Shown here piece by piece: positions 33,765 to 43,584 of a stretch of DNA of 52,147 nt; position 1 is the first letter of the stretch, and every line of letters starts with the position of its first letter. The notes under the pieces were generated by a model that worked only from the letters and a program-made list of their open reading frames with translations, did not search any database and was not told the DNA's origin. The position numbers were made by a program, and so were the translations under genes. Source of the stretch: Kofleriaceae bacterium (GTDB taxonomy: Bacteria; Myxococcota_A; Polyangia; Haliangiales; Haliangiaceae); NCBI GenBank assembly GCA_018058095.1, contig JAGPCO010000047.1, forward strand, positions 1 to 52,147, written 5' to 3'.

Positions 33765-35876
33765 ATGGCCGCTGCGTTGAACCTGCGCCGGCACCTGTGG
33801 CCGCTGCTGGTGGCGGCGGTGCTGCTGCCGGCCGTCGGCATCGCCTACCTCGGCGCCGCCGCCTATGGCGACGAGCGCGGCGCGGTGGCCGCGCGGCTGC
33901 GGACCCAGGCCCGGGTCGCGGCGCAGCTGGCCGAGGCGGTGCGCCAGGCCCTGACCGAGGCCCTGCGGCGGGTCGAGGCCGGCGCCGACGGGGACGGGCT
34001 GGCGCGCCACGGCTTCGTCATCGGCGCCGACGGCGCCTTGCGCCGCCCCGATCCGGCCGCGCTGGGCCCGCGCCAGGTGTGGCCGGCGGCGGGCCCGGCC
34101 CGGCCGAGCGCGGCCTGCACCGACCGCGACCTCGAGGCGTGTATCCGCGAGGTGCGCAGCCAGGAGCAGCGGGCGCGCGCGCTGCTCCGGGCCCGCCACG
34201 CCGAGCTGGCGTGTGTGGCCGGGCGCGGCGGCGAGCGTGCGCTCGACGCCGTCGCCTGCGCTCGCGCGCTGGCCGCGGCCAGGGCCGACTACGAGCGCCT
34301 GGCCGCGCACCGCGACACCGGGGCCGAGGCGCTGCTCGGGCTGGCCCGGATGGCGCGCGGCGCGGGTGACCTGGTCGGCGCGGGTGGGCACCTCGATCGC
34401 CTGCTGTCCGAGCACCCCAGCGCGCGGGTCGACGGCGAGCCCGTCGCCCTGTGGGTGGCGCTGGCCCGGGCCGAGCTCGACGACGGCGCCGGGGCCAGCC
34501 TGACCACGCTGGCCGCCCTGCTGGATGGTTCGCTCGGCGCCTCGGCGGCGGCGACCTCGGCCGGCATCACCCGGGTCCGGGCCGGGCTGGCCCGGCGCAC
34601 GCTGGGGCCGGCGGCGGCCGAGCGCGTGCGAACGCTCGACGGGGTGGAGGCCGCGGCCGAGCGGGCCGCCCGCGTCGCCGCCGGCCTGGCCGGTGAGGTC
34701 GACGAGCTGGTGCGTACCGCCGGCGCCGACGTCACCGCTCGGGTCGCCCGGGCCCACCCCGGCCGGATCCTGGTGTACCGGCGCAGCGCCGACGGCGGCG
34801 TGGTCGGCGTCGCGGTCGATGCCAGCATGCTCGAGGCCGCGCTGCCCCGGTCCGGGCTGGTCGAGGTCGCGCCGACCGCCAGCGCGCGGGTGTGGCCGGT
34901 CGGGCAGGCCGCGCCGCCGGCGCTGCGCCTGCTGGCCCAGGTCGGCCTCGGCCCGACCGTGCCGATGCTCACGGTGTCGGTCCTCAACCCGATGACCGAG
35001 CCCGATCCCCTCGACGACGTCATCCGCGGGCGGGCCCGCCGCCACGTCGTCCTGACCTCGGCGCTGGCGGTGGTCCTGCTGGCCGGGCTGGTCGCCACCG
35101 TGCGTGGCGCCACCCGCGAGCGCGAGCTGGCCCGGCTCAAGAGCGACTTCGTGTCGACGGTGTCGCACGAGCTCAAGACCCCGCTCACCTCCATCCGCAT
35201 GTTCGCCGAGATGCTCGAGCAGGGCCTGGCCGACGGCGACCCCGGCCGGGCCGGGCGGTACCACAACGTCATCGTGCGCGAGAGCCAGCGCCTGGGCCTG
35301 CTCATCGGCAACCTGCTCGACTACGCGCAGGTCGAGCGCGGCACCCGGCGCTACCAGCCCGAACGCGCCGCGCTGGGCGAGCTGGTCAACGCCGCGGTCG
35401 AGACCTTCCGCAGCCTCGACGCCGAGGGCGGCGGCGCGGCGGTCACCGTCGAGTTCGACGCCGGCGCGGCCGAGGCCGAGATCGAGGTCGATCGCGACGT
35501 GCTGGTGTCGGCCCTGCTCAACCTGCTCGGCAACGCTGGCAAGTACGGTGGCGGCCAGCCCATCGTCGTCCGCGCCGGGGCCGGCGCCGACCAGGTCGCG
35601 CTCGCGGTCATCGACCGCGGGCCGGGCATCGCCCCGAGCGAGCACGTCCGCATCTTCCGCGAGTTCTACCGCTCGCCCGCCGCGTACCGGTCGGGGGCGC
35701 CCGGCACCGGCCTCGGCCTGGCGCTGGTCAAGCGCCACGTCGAGGCGCTCGGCGGCGCCATCGCCGTCAGCTCGCAGGTCGGCGCCGGCGCGACGTTCAC
35801 CATCACCCTGCCGCGGGCCCGGCCGCGCGGCCCGACCGCGCCGGTCGACCCGGCGCCGGCGTCGGAGGCGGCATGA
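33765..35876 (+). CDS. Sensor histidine kinase with large extracytoplasmic domain
   Basis: ATG 33765 is preferred because GAGG lies 8 nt upstream; ATG 33759 is possible. The protein is 703 aa. One membrane helix at residues about 8-30 and another at about 425-448 (HVVLTSALAVVLLAGLVATV) bracket some 390 residues of helical, Ala-rich sensor sequence with three or four Cys and TPR-like stretches (EALLGLARMARGAGDLVGAG). The cytoplasmic part has the phospho-acceptor H468 in VSTVSHELKTPLTSIRM, N-box LLNLLGNAGKYG, G1 DRGPGIAP and G2 GTGLGLALVKRHVE. The family is HisKA/HATPase_c. Its stop overlaps the regulator start (ATGA), so kinase and regulator are a translationally coupled pair. Confidence 0.93.
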   Translation: MAAALNLRRHLWPLLVAAVLLPAVGIAYLGAAAYGDERGAVAARLRTQARVAAQLAEAVRQALTEALRRVEAGADGDGLARHGFVIGADGALRRPDPAALGPRQVWPAAGPARPSAACTDRDLEACIREVRSQEQRARALLRARHAELACVAGRGGERALDAVACARALAAARADYERLAAHRDTGAEALLGLARMARGAGDLVGAGGHLDRLLSEHPSARVDGEPVALWVALARAELDDGAGASLTTLAALLDGSLGASAAATSAGITRVRAGLARRTLGPAAAERVRTLDGVEAAAERAARVAAGLAGEVDELVRTAGADVTARVARAHPGRILVYRRSADGGVVGVAVDASMLEAALPRSGLVEVAPTASARVWPVGQAAPPALRLLAQVGLGPTVPMLTVSVLNPMTEPDPLDDVIRGRARRHVVLTSALAVVLLAGLVATVRGATRERELARLKSDFVSTVSHELKTPLTSIRMFAEMLEQGLADGDPGRAGRYHNVIVRESQRLGLLIGNLLDYAQVERGTRRYQPERAALGELVNAAVETFRSLDAEGGGAAVTVEFDAGAAEAEIEVDRDVLVSALLNLLGNAGKYGGGQPIVVRAGAGADQVALAVIDRGPGIAPSEHVRIFREFYRSPAAYRSGAPGTGLGLALVKRHVEALGGAIAVSSQVGAGATFTITLPRARPRGPTAPVDPAPASEAA

Positions 35877-36619
35877 CCCGGATCCTGGTGGTCGAGGACG
35901 ATCCGTCGATCCGCCTCGGCCTCGAGGACACCCTGGCCGCCAAGGGCTACCAGGTCGACGTGGCCAGCCGCGGCGTCGACGGCGTCGAGCGCGCCGCCTC
36001 GGGGCGGTACGACCTGGTCATCCTCGACGTGATGCTGCCCGACCTCGACGGCTTCGAGGTGTGCCGGCGCCTGCGCGCCGAGGCCCGGCCTGGCGCTCGG
36101 GTCCCCATCATCTTCCTGTCGGCCCGAGGCGCCGAGCTCGATCGGGTGCGCGGCCTCGAACTCGGCGCCGACGACTACGTGACCAAGCCGTTCTCGCTGA
36201 TGGAGCTGCTGGCGCGGGTGGCGTCGGTGCTGCGCCGGGCCCACGGCGGCGGGGCGCCCGAGCCGGTCCGGGTCGTCGTCGGCGATCTCGTCCTCGACCT
36301 GGTCGGCCAGACCGCGACCCGGGCCGGGCAGCGGATCGAGCTGCCGGCCCGCGCCTTCGCCATCCTCAAGGTGTTCGCGCGCCGGCCGCAGCAGGTGGTC
36401 AGCCGCGACGTGCTGCTGGAGGAGGCCTGGGGCTACGACGCCTACCCCAACACGCGCACCGTCGACAACCACATCGTCAAGCTGCGCCGGGTGCTCGAGG
36501 TCAGCCCCGACCAGCCGCGCTACCTCCTGACCGTCCACGGCGCCGGCTACAAGCTCGACGTGGCGGCCGAGGCCATCACCCTGGCCGGGCAGCCGGGTGC
36601 GCCCGGGCGCGACGTATGA
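35873..36619 (+). CDS. OmpR/PhoB-family response regulator
   Basis: The protein (248 aa) is a DNA-binding regulator controlled by the preceding kinase. The receiver domain has E8/D9/D10, phospho-acceptor D52 (ILDVMLPDLDGFEV), a Thr/Ser switch in FLSARGAE and the Lys of DDYVTKPFS. Residues about 130-230 are a winged helix-turn-helix of OmpR type: ELPARAFAILKVFARRPQQV, SRDVLLEEAWGYDAYPNTRT and the recognition helix VDNHIVKLRRVLE, then YLLTVHGAGYKL. The gene overlaps the kinase by four bases. A structured region and a terminator follow 160 bp downstream. Confidence 0.95.
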   Translation: MTRILVVEDDPSIRLGLEDTLAAKGYQVDVASRGVDGVERAASGRYDLVILDVMLPDLDGFEVCRRLRAEARPGARVPIIFLSARGAELDRVRGLELGADDYVTKPFSLMELLARVASVLRRAHGGGAPEPVRVVVGDLVLDLVGQTATRAGQRIELPARAFAILKVFARRPQQVVSRDVLLEEAWGYDAYPNTRTVDNHIVKLRRVLEVSPDQPRYLLTVHGAGYKLDVAAEAITLAGQPGAPGRDV

Positions 36620-36779
36620 CCGGGTGGTGGGGCGGCCCGGCGGCGAGATCAAGCCCGGCCCGCGGTCCGGATGACGGGAACGTGACAACGTTTTACCGGG
36701 TGGTGACCACCCTGCGCCGGGTCCTGACGCCTGGCCGCTCCGACCTTGCTATCAAGGGGATGGGCGAGGCGATGGCGTC

Positions 36780-36842
36780 GGCACCAGGGCTCGAAGCTTC
36801 CGGCGGAACAGCCCCTGGTGCCGGCGCCACGCCGGTTTTTTT
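36780..36842 (+). terminator. Structured leader with intrinsic terminator, candidate attenuator
   Basis: A first stem pairs GGCACCAGGGCT (36780-36791) with AGCCCCTGGTGCC (36810-36822, one bulged C). Its 18-nt loop holds a small TTCC/GGAA hairpin. Directly after it CCGGCG-CCA-CGCCGG (36821-36835) is followed by seven T (36836-36842), a good rho-independent terminator. The two stems share two bases. The lipoprotein GTG lies only 20 nt beyond the T-run, which leaves no room for a promoter in between. It therefore ends transcription from the regulator operon, or controls read-through into the lipoprotein gene, or both. Confidence 0.75.
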
Positions 36843-36861
36843 CACGGCCTGGCCGGCGCGC

Positions 36862-37773
36862 GTGTGCCCCCGCCTGGTCGCGCTCGGCGCGCTCGCGCTC
36901 GGCTGTGGCCAGGCGCCGCCGCCGGTGGAGGCCGCCCCGCCGCCGGCGGCGACCGACGCGACCACCGCCGCCGATCCGGCGACGTCGGCGCCACCCGAGG
37001 GCGCCCAGGCGCGCTACTTCTCGGCCGTGCTCGACGATCTCCTCGGCGCCGACCCGGCCGCGGTGCGGGCCGCCTACGCCGGCCTGGTCGACGATCCGGC
37101 GGCGCCGGCGGCCCTGGCGGCCCGGGCCGCCCTGCGCGCCGCCAGCTTCGAGGCCGCCAGCGGCCGACCGCGTCGCGCCCTCGAGCTCATCGCCCACGCC
37201 GGCGCGGTGGGTGGCGCCGACCCGCTCATCGTCGAGGCGGCCGACCGGATCCGCGGCACGCTGGCGGCGATCTCCACCCAGGACGCCGAGGTGCGCGGCC
37301 CGCCGGTCGGCACCGCCCCCGCCGCCGTGGTGTCGCCGGCGGCGGCCGCCGCCTTCGCCGCGGCCGAGGACCAGCTACGGCGAGCGCTGCGGGTCCGGCT
37401 GCGCCCGCAGCTGGAGTCGCTGTCGTCCTCGTTGCGCGCCAAGGAGCGCGCGGTCGAGGCGGCGGCGCGTGGGTACCGGATGGCGGCCGCGGCCAGCGCC
37501 GCGGTCACCAGCGCCGCCGAGTACCGGACCGGCACCCTGTACCACGACCTCGGGCTGGCGCTGGTGTTCGAGCTCCCGCCCGAGCTCGACCCGGGCGAGG
37601 CGGCCCGCCTGCGCCGGCAGCTGCGCGAGCGCGCCGCCAGCGCGCTCCGTCAGGCCATCGCCGCGTACCGGCGCGCGCTCGCGCCGACCGACGGATCCAG
37701 CGTGGCCGAGGTGTGGCGCGCCGCGGCCCAGGCCGAGCTGCGCGCGGCCGAGATCCTGGTCGGGGCCCGATGA
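36862..37773 (+). CDS. Putative lipoprotein, helical, unknown function
   Basis: GTG 36862 is chosen because it gives a short signal peptide with lipobox ALGCGQ. An ATG at 36760 is in frame but would translate the terminator. The protein is 303 aa. After an Ala/Pro/Thr-rich linker the rest is Ala-rich and helical, with stretches like EDQLRRALRVRLRPQLESLS and LRQAIAAYRRALAPTDGSSV that suggest a coiled or TPR-like fold. No known domain is recognised. Its stop overlaps the start of the aminotransferase gene (ATGA). No ribosome binding site is apparent ahead of GTG 36862, so the start is uncertain. Confidence 0.65.
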   Translation: MCPRLVALGALALGCGQAPPPVEAAPPPAATDATTAADPATSAPPEGAQARYFSAVLDDLLGADPAAVRAAYAGLVDDPAAPAALAARAALRAASFEAASGRPRRALELIAHAGAVGGADPLIVEAADRIRGTLAAISTQDAEVRGPPVGTAPAAVVSPAAAAAFAAAEDQLRRALRVRLRPQLESLSSSLRAKERAVEAAARGYRMAAAASAAVTSAAEYRTGTLYHDLGLALVFELPPELDPGEAARLRRQLRERAASALRQAIAAYRRALAPTDGSSVAEVWRAAAQAELRAAEILVGAR

Positions 37774-38645
37774 GCACCCAGGCCAGCGCACCGACCGGGC
37801 GGGCGTACGTCGACGGCGTCGTGACGGATCTCGATCAGGCGCGGATCCCGGTCACCGATCGAGGGCTGCGGTACGGCGAGGGCGTGTTCGAGGTCCTGCG
37901 CACGGTGGCCGGGCGGCCGCTCCTGCTCGAGCGCCACCTGGCGCGTCTCGGCCACGGATGCCTCGCGATCGGGTTGCCCGCGCCCGACCTGGCCCGGCTG
38001 CGCGCCGCGGTCGACGCGACCCTGGACGGGTTCGTCGGCGAGGCCCGGCTGCGCGTCACCATCACCGGCGGCGATGGCGCGGCGCTGGCGGCGCCGGCGC
38101 GAGCCCGCCTCCTGGTGGTGGCCGAGCCGCTGCGTCCCGCCGTCGATCCCGACGCGGGGGTGGTGCTGGTCAGCAGCGATCGGCCGACGCTGGCGCCGGC
38201 CTCGCTCGATCCGCAGCTCAAGGCGCTGGCCTACCTCGATCGCCTGCTGGCCCACCGCGGCGCGCGCGCCGTCGGCGCCGACGACGCGATCCGGTGCGAT
38301 GTCGACGGGCTGGTCGCCGAGTGCGCGACCGCCAGCCTGCTGCTGGTGGACGGCGCACGGCTGCTCATCCCGGCCAGCCGCGGCGCCCTGCCAGGGGTCA
38401 CCGCTGGCCTGCTCGCCGAGTTGCTGCAGGCCGCTGGCGTCGTGGTGGTGCGCCGTCCGGTTCGGCCCGACGAGTTGACCCGCATCGACGGCGCGCTGAT
38501 CACCAGCGCCGTGCGCGGCGTGGTGGCCGTCGACATGATCGACGGCCGTCGCCTGACCCGGCCGCCGCTGGTGGCCGAGGCGATCCGCGCCCACGGCGCG
38601 TACCTCGCCGCGGCCGCCGCCGCGGCCGGGGCAACGTCTGGGTAG
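37770..38645 (+). CDS. Class IV PLP-dependent aminotransferase/lyase
   Basis: The protein (291 aa) is a fold-type IV pyridoxal-phosphate enzyme, the group containing branched-chain aminotransferase, D-amino-acid aminotransferase and aminodeoxychorismate lyase (PabC). Features seen are VTDRGLRYGEGVFEVLRTV near the N-terminus, RHLARLGHGCLAIGL, the segment LDPQLKALAYLDRLLA that carries the PLP-binding Lys, DGLVAECATASLLLVDG and the phosphate-binding LPGVTAGLL. The size and LKALAYLDRL spacing fit PabC or D-amino-acid aminotransferase about equally. It overlaps the lipoprotein gene by four bases, a linkage whose meaning is unclear. Confidence 0.85.
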   Translation: MSTQASAPTGRAYVDGVVTDLDQARIPVTDRGLRYGEGVFEVLRTVAGRPLLLERHLARLGHGCLAIGLPAPDLARLRAAVDATLDGFVGEARLRVTITGGDGAALAAPARARLLVVAEPLRPAVDPDAGVVLVSSDRPTLAPASLDPQLKALAYLDRLLAHRGARAVGADDAIRCDVDGLVAECATASLLLVDGARLLIPASRGALPGVTAGLLAELLQAAGVVVVRRPVRPDELTRIDGALITSAVRGVVAVDMIDGRRLTRPPLVAEAIRAHGAYLAAAAAAAGATSG

Positions 38646-38673
38646 CGAGCGCGTCGACGCCGCCGGATTCCGC

Positions 38674-38679
38674 TATAGT
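38674..38679 (+). promoter_or_regulatory. Possible -10 box TATAGT
   Basis: TATAGT lies 9 bp before the ATG at 38689 and stands out in a very G+C-rich intergenic stretch of 43 bp. If used, the transcript would be nearly leaderless. No convincing -35 box is seen. Confidence 0.35.
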
Positions 38680-38688
38680 CACTCGCCG

Positions 38689-40755
38689 ATGGCCAAGGAC
38701 ACCCGCCAGCTCCGCGAGGAGGCCGCCGCCGCGGCCGCCGCCGGCAAGTACAAGCGGGCGCTCGAGCACTACCTGGAGATCGAGCGGACCGAGCCGGCCG
38801 ACGCGCAGTGGCCCAAGCGCGCGGCCGAGATGCTGCGTCGCCTCGGCAAGACCCACGAGGCCATCGCCGCCTACGAGCGCGCGGTCGACCGCTACGCCGC
38901 CGGCGGGTTCCTGGTCCAGGCCATCGCCGTGTGCAAGCTGATCCTGCAGATCGATCCGAACCACTCCGCCGCCATCGCCAAGCTGGCGGCCATCAGCGGC
39001 CAGCAGGACGCCGGCCCGAGCCGGCTCGGCACCCTGGCCGAGAGCCACCGCTCGCTGCACGGCGATCCCATGGTCGACGCCATCCGGCGGGCCCGCACCA
39101 CCGGGCAGGAGCCGGCCCTTCCGGATCCCGGCGCGGTCGCCGCGCCAGGCGACACCGGCGCCGGCGCGCGTCCCGCGACCCGCCCGCCGCCGGTGGCCAC
39201 CCTGCGCCCCCCGACCAGCCCGCCGGCCAGCGCGACCCGGCCGGTCACCACGCCGCCGCCCGTCGCCGCGGAGCCGGCGCCCGCGCCCCGGCGCGTGCTC
39301 CGCCCGACCGCGCGGCCGGTCACCGCGCCGCCTGCGCGCTCGCCCGACGAGCCCCGGTCGTCGACCCTGCCGATGCCGCCCATCACCGTCGGTCCGTCGG
39401 CGCCGCCGGGGCCGGTGGCCGGTCGCGTGCCGCCGCCGGCGCCACCGGGGCCAGGTCGCGTGCCGCCGCCGGCGCCACCGGGGCCAGGTCGCGTGCCGCC
39501 GCCGGTGCCGCCGCGTCCGCCGCCGGTGCCACCGCGGCCGGTCGGGTCCGCCACCGGTCCGGCCAAGGTCCTGCCGCCGCCCACCGCCGCCGCCGCGCCA
39601 CCGGCCCTGGAGCCGTCGGCCGCGCCGACCCGGGCCAAGCCGGTCACCCCGGTCAAGCTGCGCCCGGGCGCGCCGCTGGCGGAGGCCGCGCTGGCCGACG
39701 CCATCGCCGGCTCGCACCAGTTCGACGAGACCAGCGCCGGCGCCATGCCCGGCGTCGTCGTGATCCCACTCGACGACGCCCTGGCCTCGCTGGCCGACGA
39801 CGACGCCACGCCGGCGCCGACCGCCGACTTCGACTCGATCCCGATCGAGATCACCCACGGCACCGCGCCGGCGCTGACCCTGCCGGTCGACGACGTCGAC
39901 GAGCGGTCCGACGTCGCGGTCGACGACCTCGACGACGTGCCGCTGGCCGAGCTGCGGGTGGTGTCGGCCAAGGCCCGGCGCGCCCTGGCCGGCACGCCGC
40001 TGTTCGCCGGCCTCGAGCCCGACGCGCTCGAGTCGCTGGTGCAGCAGCTCGAGCTGGTCCACGTCGGCGCCGGCGAGGTCCTGTTCCGCGAGGGCGACGC
40101 CGGCGACGCCCTGTACGTGATCAGCGAGGGCGAGGTGATCGTGCAGTCGGAGGGGCCACCCCGGGTCGAGATGTCGCGCCTGGGCACGGGCGCGTTCTTC
40201 GGCGAGGTGTCGCTCGTGACCGACCAGCCGCGCTCGGCCACCGTGGTCACCGCGACCGCGTCCGAGCTGCTCCGCATCAGCCGCGCGGTGCTGGCCCGCA
40301 TCCTCGACACCCACCCCGAGGTGCTGCGCGTGGTGCTGCGCTTCGTGCGCGACCGCCTGGTCGATCGCCTGGTCCGCACCAGCCCGCTGTTTCGCCCGTT
40401 CGCCGCCGGCGAGGCGGTCGAGCTGGCCAGCCGGTTCCGCTTCCTCGAGATCGAGCCGGGCGCGGTCATCCTCCGCCCCGGGGCGCGGGCCGACGGCCTG
40501 TACATCGTGCTGGCCGGACGGGCCGAGGTCCAGCGCGACGGTGGCAGCGTGTTCCCGCTCGGACCGGGCGACCTGATCGGCGAGACCTCGCTGCTCGGCG
40601 GCGAGAAGGTGTCGAGCCCGGTGGTCGCGGTCAGCAAGTGCCTGGCGCTGTGCCTGCCGTCAGGCCAGTTCCACGAGCTCATCATGACCTACCCGCACGT
40701 CCTCGAGTACGTCGGCGAGCAGGCCGAGAGCCGTCGCAAGGTGCAGATGATGTAG
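38689..40755 (+). CDS. TPR protein with two cyclic-nucleotide-binding domains
   Basis: The protein (688 aa) has three parts. Residues 1-105 are TPR-like helices (ALEHYLEIERTEPADAQWPK, then KTHEAIAAYERAVDRYAAGG). Residues about 110-340 are a Pro-rich disordered region with a repeated PPPAPPGPGRV motif. Residues about 435-555 and 564-685 are two cNMP-binding (CAP-ED) domains: domain 1 has LFREGDAGDALYVISEGEV and FFGEVSLVTDQPRSATV, retaining the Gly-Glu-x-Ser/Ala-Leu...PRSA phosphate cassette. Domain 2 has IGETSLLGGEKVSSPV and lacks the Arg, so only the first is likely to bind nucleotide. No DNA-binding or catalytic domain is present, so it may be a signalling adaptor. The C-terminus is basic (ESRRKVQMM). 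Confidence 0.85.
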   Translation: MAKDTRQLREEAAAAAAAGKYKRALEHYLEIERTEPADAQWPKRAAEMLRRLGKTHEAIAAYERAVDRYAAGGFLVQAIAVCKLILQIDPNHSAAIAKLAAISGQQDAGPSRLGTLAESHRSLHGDPMVDAIRRARTTGQEPALPDPGAVAAPGDTGAGARPATRPPPVATLRPPTSPPASATRPVTTPPPVAAEPAPAPRRVLRPTARPVTAPPARSPDEPRSSTLPMPPITVGPSAPPGPVAGRVPPPAPPGPGRVPPPAPPGPGRVPPPVPPRPPPVPPRPVGSATGPAKVLPPPTAAAAPPALEPSAAPTRAKPVTPVKLRPGAPLAEAALADAIAGSHQFDETSAGAMPGVVVIPLDDALASLADDDATPAPTADFDSIPIEITHGTAPALTLPVDDVDERSDVAVDDLDDVPLAELRVVSAKARRALAGTPLFAGLEPDALESLVQQLELVHVGAGEVLFREGDAGDALYVISEGEVIVQSEGPPRVEMSRLGTGAFFGEVSLVTDQPRSATVVTATASELLRISRAVLARILDTHPEVLRVVLRFVRDRLVDRLVRTSPLFRPFAAGEAVELASRFRFLEIEPGAVILRPGARADGLYIVLAGRAEVQRDGGSVFPLGPGDLIGETSLLGGEKVSSPVVAVSKCLALCLPSGQFHELIMTYPHVLEYVGEQAESRRKVQMM

Positions 40756-40763
40756 GGACGCGG

Positions 40764-41057
40764 CTACGGCGTGCCGCTGCCGCTGCCGCTGCCACTGGCC
40801 GCCGGGGCAGGCGTGCGGCTGGCGAACAGGCCGCGCAGCGGGTTCCAGCCGAAGCTGGTCGCGATCAGCATGCCGCCCATGATCATGTAGACCACCCCGA
40901 GCAGGAGGTGGGTCCGCCGCGGCAGTGCGTACAGGCCGCGGCGTTGCTCGGCCTTCTCCTGCTCGACGTCGTTGCGCAGGCCGATGCGGACCCGGAAGGC
41001 CCCCCACACCAGGACGAGGAGGCCCACCGACAGCGTCAGCCACATCGGAACCCGCAT
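40764..41057 (-). CDS. Small membrane protein, two transmembrane helices
   Basis: The protein (97 aa) starts at ATG 41057. Helix 1 is residues about 5-22 (MWLTLSVGLLVLVWGAF), helix 2 about 50-68 (HLLLGVVYMIMGGMLIATSF), and a charged loop (RNDVEQEKAEQRR) lies between them. The tail GSGSGSGTP is encoded by a short CCGCTG repeat. No family is recognised. It sits alone between the cNMP gene, which is convergent with it, and the kinase gene on the same strand. Confidence 0.65.
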   Translation of the reverse strand: MRVPMWLTLSVGLLVLVWGAFRVRIGLRNDVEQEKAEQRRGLYALPRRTHLLLGVVYMIMGGMLIATSFGWNPLRGLFASRTPAPAASGSGSGSGTP

Positions 41058-41103
41058 GGCGGTTTCCTACCACGACGAGCCGGCGTCGCCGCGCCGGCGC
41101 CGA

Positions 41104-42740
<1,637 letters not shown>

Positions 42741-42741
<1 letters not shown>

Positions 42742-42770
42742 TGACCGGGGAGGGAAGGGGCGACTATCCT
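42741..42770 (+). promoter_or_regulatory. Possible sigma70-type promoter in a 39-bp divergent gap
   Basis: TTGACC (42741-42746), an 18-bp spacer and TATCCT (42765-42770) lie between the divergent kinase and TPR-protein starts. The -35 box begins at the base that is the first base of the kinase ATG. A start near 42777 would give a 4-nt leader for ATG 42781 or about 22 nt for ATG 42799. Support is by consensus only. Confidence 0.35.
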
Positions 42771-42780
42771 GGGAGGGCGT

Positions 42781-43584
42781 ATGGGGGCACGACGCAGCAT
42801 GGTGGGCGTTGCGCTGGTGGGCGTGCTGGTCACGGCCGCCGGCCCAGCACGCGCGGACCGGGCGTCCAAGGCCCGGGCCAAGGCCCACCTCGAGGCCGGG
42901 CTGCGCCTGTACAACACCCAGGACTTCGCCGGCGCGATCGCGGCCTGGCGTCAGGCCTACGTGATCGATGGCAACCCGCAGACCTTGTTCGCGATCGGCC
43001 AGGCCCAGCGCCTGTCGGGCGACTGCCCGTCGGCGCTCGGCACCTACGCCGCCGTGCTGCGCGAGAAGGTCTCCGCCACCCAGGCCGAGGAGGTGCGCAA
43101 GGTGGTGCAGGTGTGCGAGGAGGCACTCGCGGCCAGGCCGGCGGTGGTCGATCCGGTGGTCGATCCGGCGGTCCAGCCCACGCCAGCCCCTGGGCCCAGG
43201 CCCGCCCCGGTCACGGCGCCGCCGGTCGCGGACCACGGCAGCGGGCCAGCGCCCTGGTACAAGGACGGCATCACCCTGGGCCTGCTCGGGGGCGGGGCGG
43301 CCGGCCTGGCCGTCGGCGCCACCTTCTTCGTGCTGGCCGGCAGCAGCGAGGACGCGGCGCGAGCGGCGACCGGTTACGAGGCGTTCGCGGCCGCGGCCGA
43401 CCAGGCCGGGCAACGCCGCACCATGTCCGGCATTGGCTTCGTCGGCGGCGGCGCGCTGGTCGTGGCCGGGCTCCTGTACACGTTGACCCGGGACGGCGCG
43501 GAGCCCACGCCGACCGGGCTCGGGGCCATCACGCCCGCGCTCGGACCGACCGAGGCGGCGTTCACCTGGACCGGGAGGTTCTGA
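42781..43584 (+). CDS. Exported TPR-like protein with C-terminal membrane segments
   Basis: The protein (267 aa) starts at ATG 42781, with GGGAGG just upstream. ATG 42799 is an alternative. A signal peptide (MVGVALVGVLVTAAGPARA) is followed by helices AKAHLEAGLRLYNTQDFAGA and AIAAWRQAYVIDGNPQTLFA, which are TPR-like, then a Pro-rich linker. Two hydrophobic helices follow (GLLGGGAAGLAVGATFFVLA and GIGFVGGGALVVAGLLYTL). This architecture is common in myxobacterial proteins of unknown function next to Ser/Thr kinases. It is divergent from the kinase gene and 1 bp-coupled to the following lipoprotein gene (TGATG). Confidence 0.75.
   Translation: MGARRSMVGVALVGVLVTAAGPARADRASKARAKAHLEAGLRLYNTQDFAGAIAAWRQAYVIDGNPQTLFAIGQAQRLSGDCPSALGTYAAVLREKVSATQAEEVRKVVQVCEEALAARPAVVDPVVDPAVQPTPAPGPRPAPVTAPPVADHGSGPAPWYKDGITLGLLGGGAAGLAVGATFFVLAGSSEDAARAATGYEAFAAAADQAGQRRTMSGIGFVGGGALVVAGLLYTLTRDGAEPTPTGLGAITPALGPTEAAFTWTGRF

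Noticed and set aside
36700-36842. GEMM (c-di-GMP) or fluoride riboswitch before the lipoprotein gene
   Set aside because: Some words (GAAGCTTCCGG, GATGGCG) are reminiscent, but the conserved cores of both classes are missing, so only an unclassified structured leader is reported.
42742-43413. N-terminal extension of the Ser/Thr kinase by 224 codons
   Set aside because: It is antisense to the divergent TPR-protein gene. The kinase domain starts just after ATG 42741.
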